This document shows, one piece after another, positions 7,601 through 7,926 of a DNA stretch of 7,926 nt (its first letter is position 1; every line of letters starts with the position of its first letter). The notes under the pieces were generated by a model, which worked only from the letters and a program-made list of their open reading frames with translations, searched no databases and was not told the origin of the DNA. The position numbers and the translations under genes were made by a program. The DNA is from DASWTL01 sp036405495. Lineage in GTDB: Bacteria; Bacteroidota; Bacteroidia; Sphingobacteriales; Sphingobacteriaceae. The stretch lies in NCBI GenBank assembly GCA_036405495.1, contig DASWXL010000170.1, positions 1 through 7,926 of the forward strand. The letters run 5' to 3'.

Positions 7601-7813
7601 CACCCGCATGTTTGGAATGGTAAAATTACCGTCGTTCCCTGTGGAAGCGCCATATACTGTTCCAGTTGGCGTATGTGTTGCCTTTACCGTGGCGCCAATC
7701 AATGTTTCATTGGCATCCCGTACTGTCCCTGTCAGTGTACTTGTTGTTACCTGCGCATGCAATCCCGACATCGCCCACAACACAACCAGCGTAGATAGTA
7801 GTAAATTCTTCAT
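4688..7813 (-). CDS. Oar-like TonB-dependent outer-membrane receptor with carboxypeptidase-regulatory-like N-terminal domain
   Basis: A 1041-residue outer-membrane protein. A signal peptide covers residues 1-20 (GLHA|QV). A carboxypeptidase-regulatory-like beta-sandwich follows at about 24-107 (STLTGTVRDANETLIGATV onward), then a TonB-box-like LSEVVISG (113-120), a plug domain (about 125-245, with NITIDGAVNNDVFG and GGGINAVTRSGTNKFQGS), and a long Asn- and aromatic-rich 22-strand-type beta-barrel ending FGLRYIFN. The C-terminal aromatic is followed by one Asn, slightly off the usual terminal Phe. It resembles Myxococcus Oar and its many Bacteroidota homologues more than SusC, and no SusD partner is next to it, so glycan uptake is not indicated. 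Ligand unknown; Oar in Myxococcus is linked to secretion of the protease PopC. The ATG at 7813 gives a complete signal peptide; no useful Shine-Dalgarno. The cupin gene follows 61 bp downstream. Confidence 0.92.
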   Translation of the reverse strand: MKNLLLSTLVVLWAMSGLHAQVTTSTLTGTVRDANETLIGATVKATHTPTGTVYGASTGNDGNFTIPNMRVGGPYSVEVTYVGYQPRRYNDITLQLGEPYVLNVTLSQTGTQLSEVVISGTVDPILNRERTGAATNVSREQLENLPTISRSLQDFTRLTPQATGTNSFGGANNRFNNITIDGAVNNDVFGLAGSGTPGGQASTQPVSLDAIQEIQVVLAPYDVTQGNFTGGGINAVTRSGTNKFQGSVYYFGRTEDIVGDNPLSGASYPSFTDNQYGFRLGGPILQNKLFFFVNAEIGRREAPISFNAGDPGAPTTVATAQLIRDYTLQTYGYDVGSFGPIDAQTENEKVFAKLDWNINDRHQLTVRHNYINAFDDNISRTGSTFRFGNNAYQFNNEQNISVIELRSNFSSRFSNNLILGYSRIRDNRETAGALFPQVQINNVDQSGNAVFFGSERSSVANELDQDLFEFTNNFKWYNGNHTFTFGTHNEFFKFRNLFINNLNGRWDFSSLANYLANNPSRARVTYSAIPGNPRPDAEFNAAQLSLYAQDEFDLIDRLKITLGLRVDMPVIPDEPLQNPAVEASFPGVRTDNSPSGQLLFAPRLGFNYDVVGDRSIQIRGGAGIFTGRVPFVWLSNQFSNNGLLFNTIDVSGAAINGGAGFEPDVSQQQNVGGAGTTAEINVADDDFKIPQVARFNLAGDFRLPFGIIATLEGIYSKTINNIVYRDINLLPSVATINPAFSNGADLRPLYAAGSPAGVVNTAFTNVIQLDNTNEGYTYSLTAQFQKNFDFGINAMVAYTNGMSKDVNSGTSSTALSNWEFVQIVNNPNDPPLAYSNYDIRHRIVGSLGYRIAYGKDDAFATGISLFYSGRSGFPFTYLYSGDLNGDRRFANDLLYVPASASEINLLPIGGANPRTPAQQWESLNAFIENDDYLRSRRGRYVERNGARTPWEHQFDLRIAQDLGVVVRGTRNTLQLTFDIFNVGNLINEDWGRAYSVSNNAVELITVSGTGFTFNRSNPVGYNISDLGSRWQGQFGLRYIFN
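7751..7813 (-). other. Signal peptide of the Oar-like receptor
   Basis: The first codons give a basic start (Lys2), a hydrophobic run (Leu4 to about Gly17) and a Leu-His-Ala|Gln cleavage site at residues 20/21, matching a signal peptidase I site and export by the Sec route before outer-membrane assembly. The interval given includes one residue past the cleavage site. Confidence 0.75.
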
Positions 7814-7832
7814 GATCCTGGTACCGATTTTT

Positions 7833-7863
7833 CATAGTTATAATGCTCATTTTATATAACAAT
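7833..7863 (-). promoter_or_regulatory. Probable Bacteroidota-type promoter of the receptor gene
   Basis: On the minus strand an ATTG (-33 element, 7863-7860) is followed by exactly 19 bases and then TAACTATG (7840-7833). This matches five of six conserved positions of the Bacteroidota -7 element TAnnTTTG and its usual spacing. Transcription would start near 7826, leaving a leader of about 12-15 nt before the ATG at 7813. A shift to other TTG/TA pairs gives worse matches. Confidence 0.45.
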
Positions 7864-7897
7864 GTGAAAAAAATAAGTTTGCGAACCGGATATTAAA

Positions 7898-7926
7898 TTA
7901 TTGGCACGAAAAAACCCCACCCTGAA
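7898..7926. terminator. Possible half of a terminator cut by the window edge
   Basis: On the minus strand the edge reads TTCAGGGTGGGG followed by six T, the look of the right arm and U-run of an intrinsic terminator ending a minus-strand gene beyond 7926. On the plus strand it is an A-run followed by CCCCACCCTGAA. The partner arm would lie outside the window, so this cannot be confirmed here. The rest of 7814-7926 is AT-rich and holds the receptor promoter. Confidence 0.35.

Noticed and set aside
7707..7850. A 47-codon minus-strand ORF starting 37 bp upstream of the receptor and overlapping its start out of frame
   Set aside because: It has no ribosome binding site and no recognisable protein features, and its ATG lies within the promoter spacer, upstream of the predicted transcription start near 7826. 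A chance ORF is the simpler reading.

Overview
The window looks like a chromosomal segment of a Bacteroidota bacterium, most likely of the Chitinophagia/Sphingobacteriia/Cytophagia type. The reasons are: a large Oar-like TonB-dependent receptor with an N-terminal carboxypeptidase-regulatory-like domain; a roughly 950-residue secreted S9 peptidase of the Bacteroidota type; exported proteins whose signal peptides end in Ala followed by Gln; starts that mostly lack a Shine-Dalgarno sequence; and a good match to the Bacteroidota promoter pattern (TTG, 19 nt, TAnnTTTG) ahead of the receptor. Genus cannot be read from this sequence.

Left arm, + strand. Position 1 falls inside the 3' end of a P1-family (DmpA/BapA-like) aminopeptidase gene (to 201). 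Its TGA stop overlaps the GTG start of a class IV PLP-dependent aminotransferase (198-1049). After a 78-bp gap comes a secreted S9 prolyl-oligopeptidase/DPP-IV-like serine peptidase (1128-3998) with a recognisable Ser-Asp-His triad. A perfect 15-bp hairpin with T-rich flanks follows (4027-4068) and closes the arm.

Middle. Between the two converging arms (3999-4188) lie the terminator and then an unusual array of seven-base units: an irregular GACATCA block (about 4083-4131) and a regular GACTTAA/GACTCAA block (4137-4192). The last unit supplies the stop codon of the opposite-strand cupin gene.

Right arm, - strand. An Oar-like TonB-dependent outer-membrane receptor (7813-4688) is followed 61 bp later by a small exported cupin protein with a Lys/Met-rich tail (4626-4189). 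The two may be co-transcribed from a promoter near 7833-7863. The cupin gene has a perfect AGGAGGT ribosome binding site, the only strong one in the window. The right edge of the window looks like one arm of another terminator.

Functionally, the left arm reads as peptide use: an envelope-targeted S9 peptidase, plus a P1 peptidase translationally coupled to an aminotransferase. Both of the latter belong to families with D-amino-acid-active members. The right arm is an envelope transport gene plus an envelope cupin of unknown role. Nothing here is clearly a new multi-gene system; the heptamer array at the convergent junction is the most unusual element.
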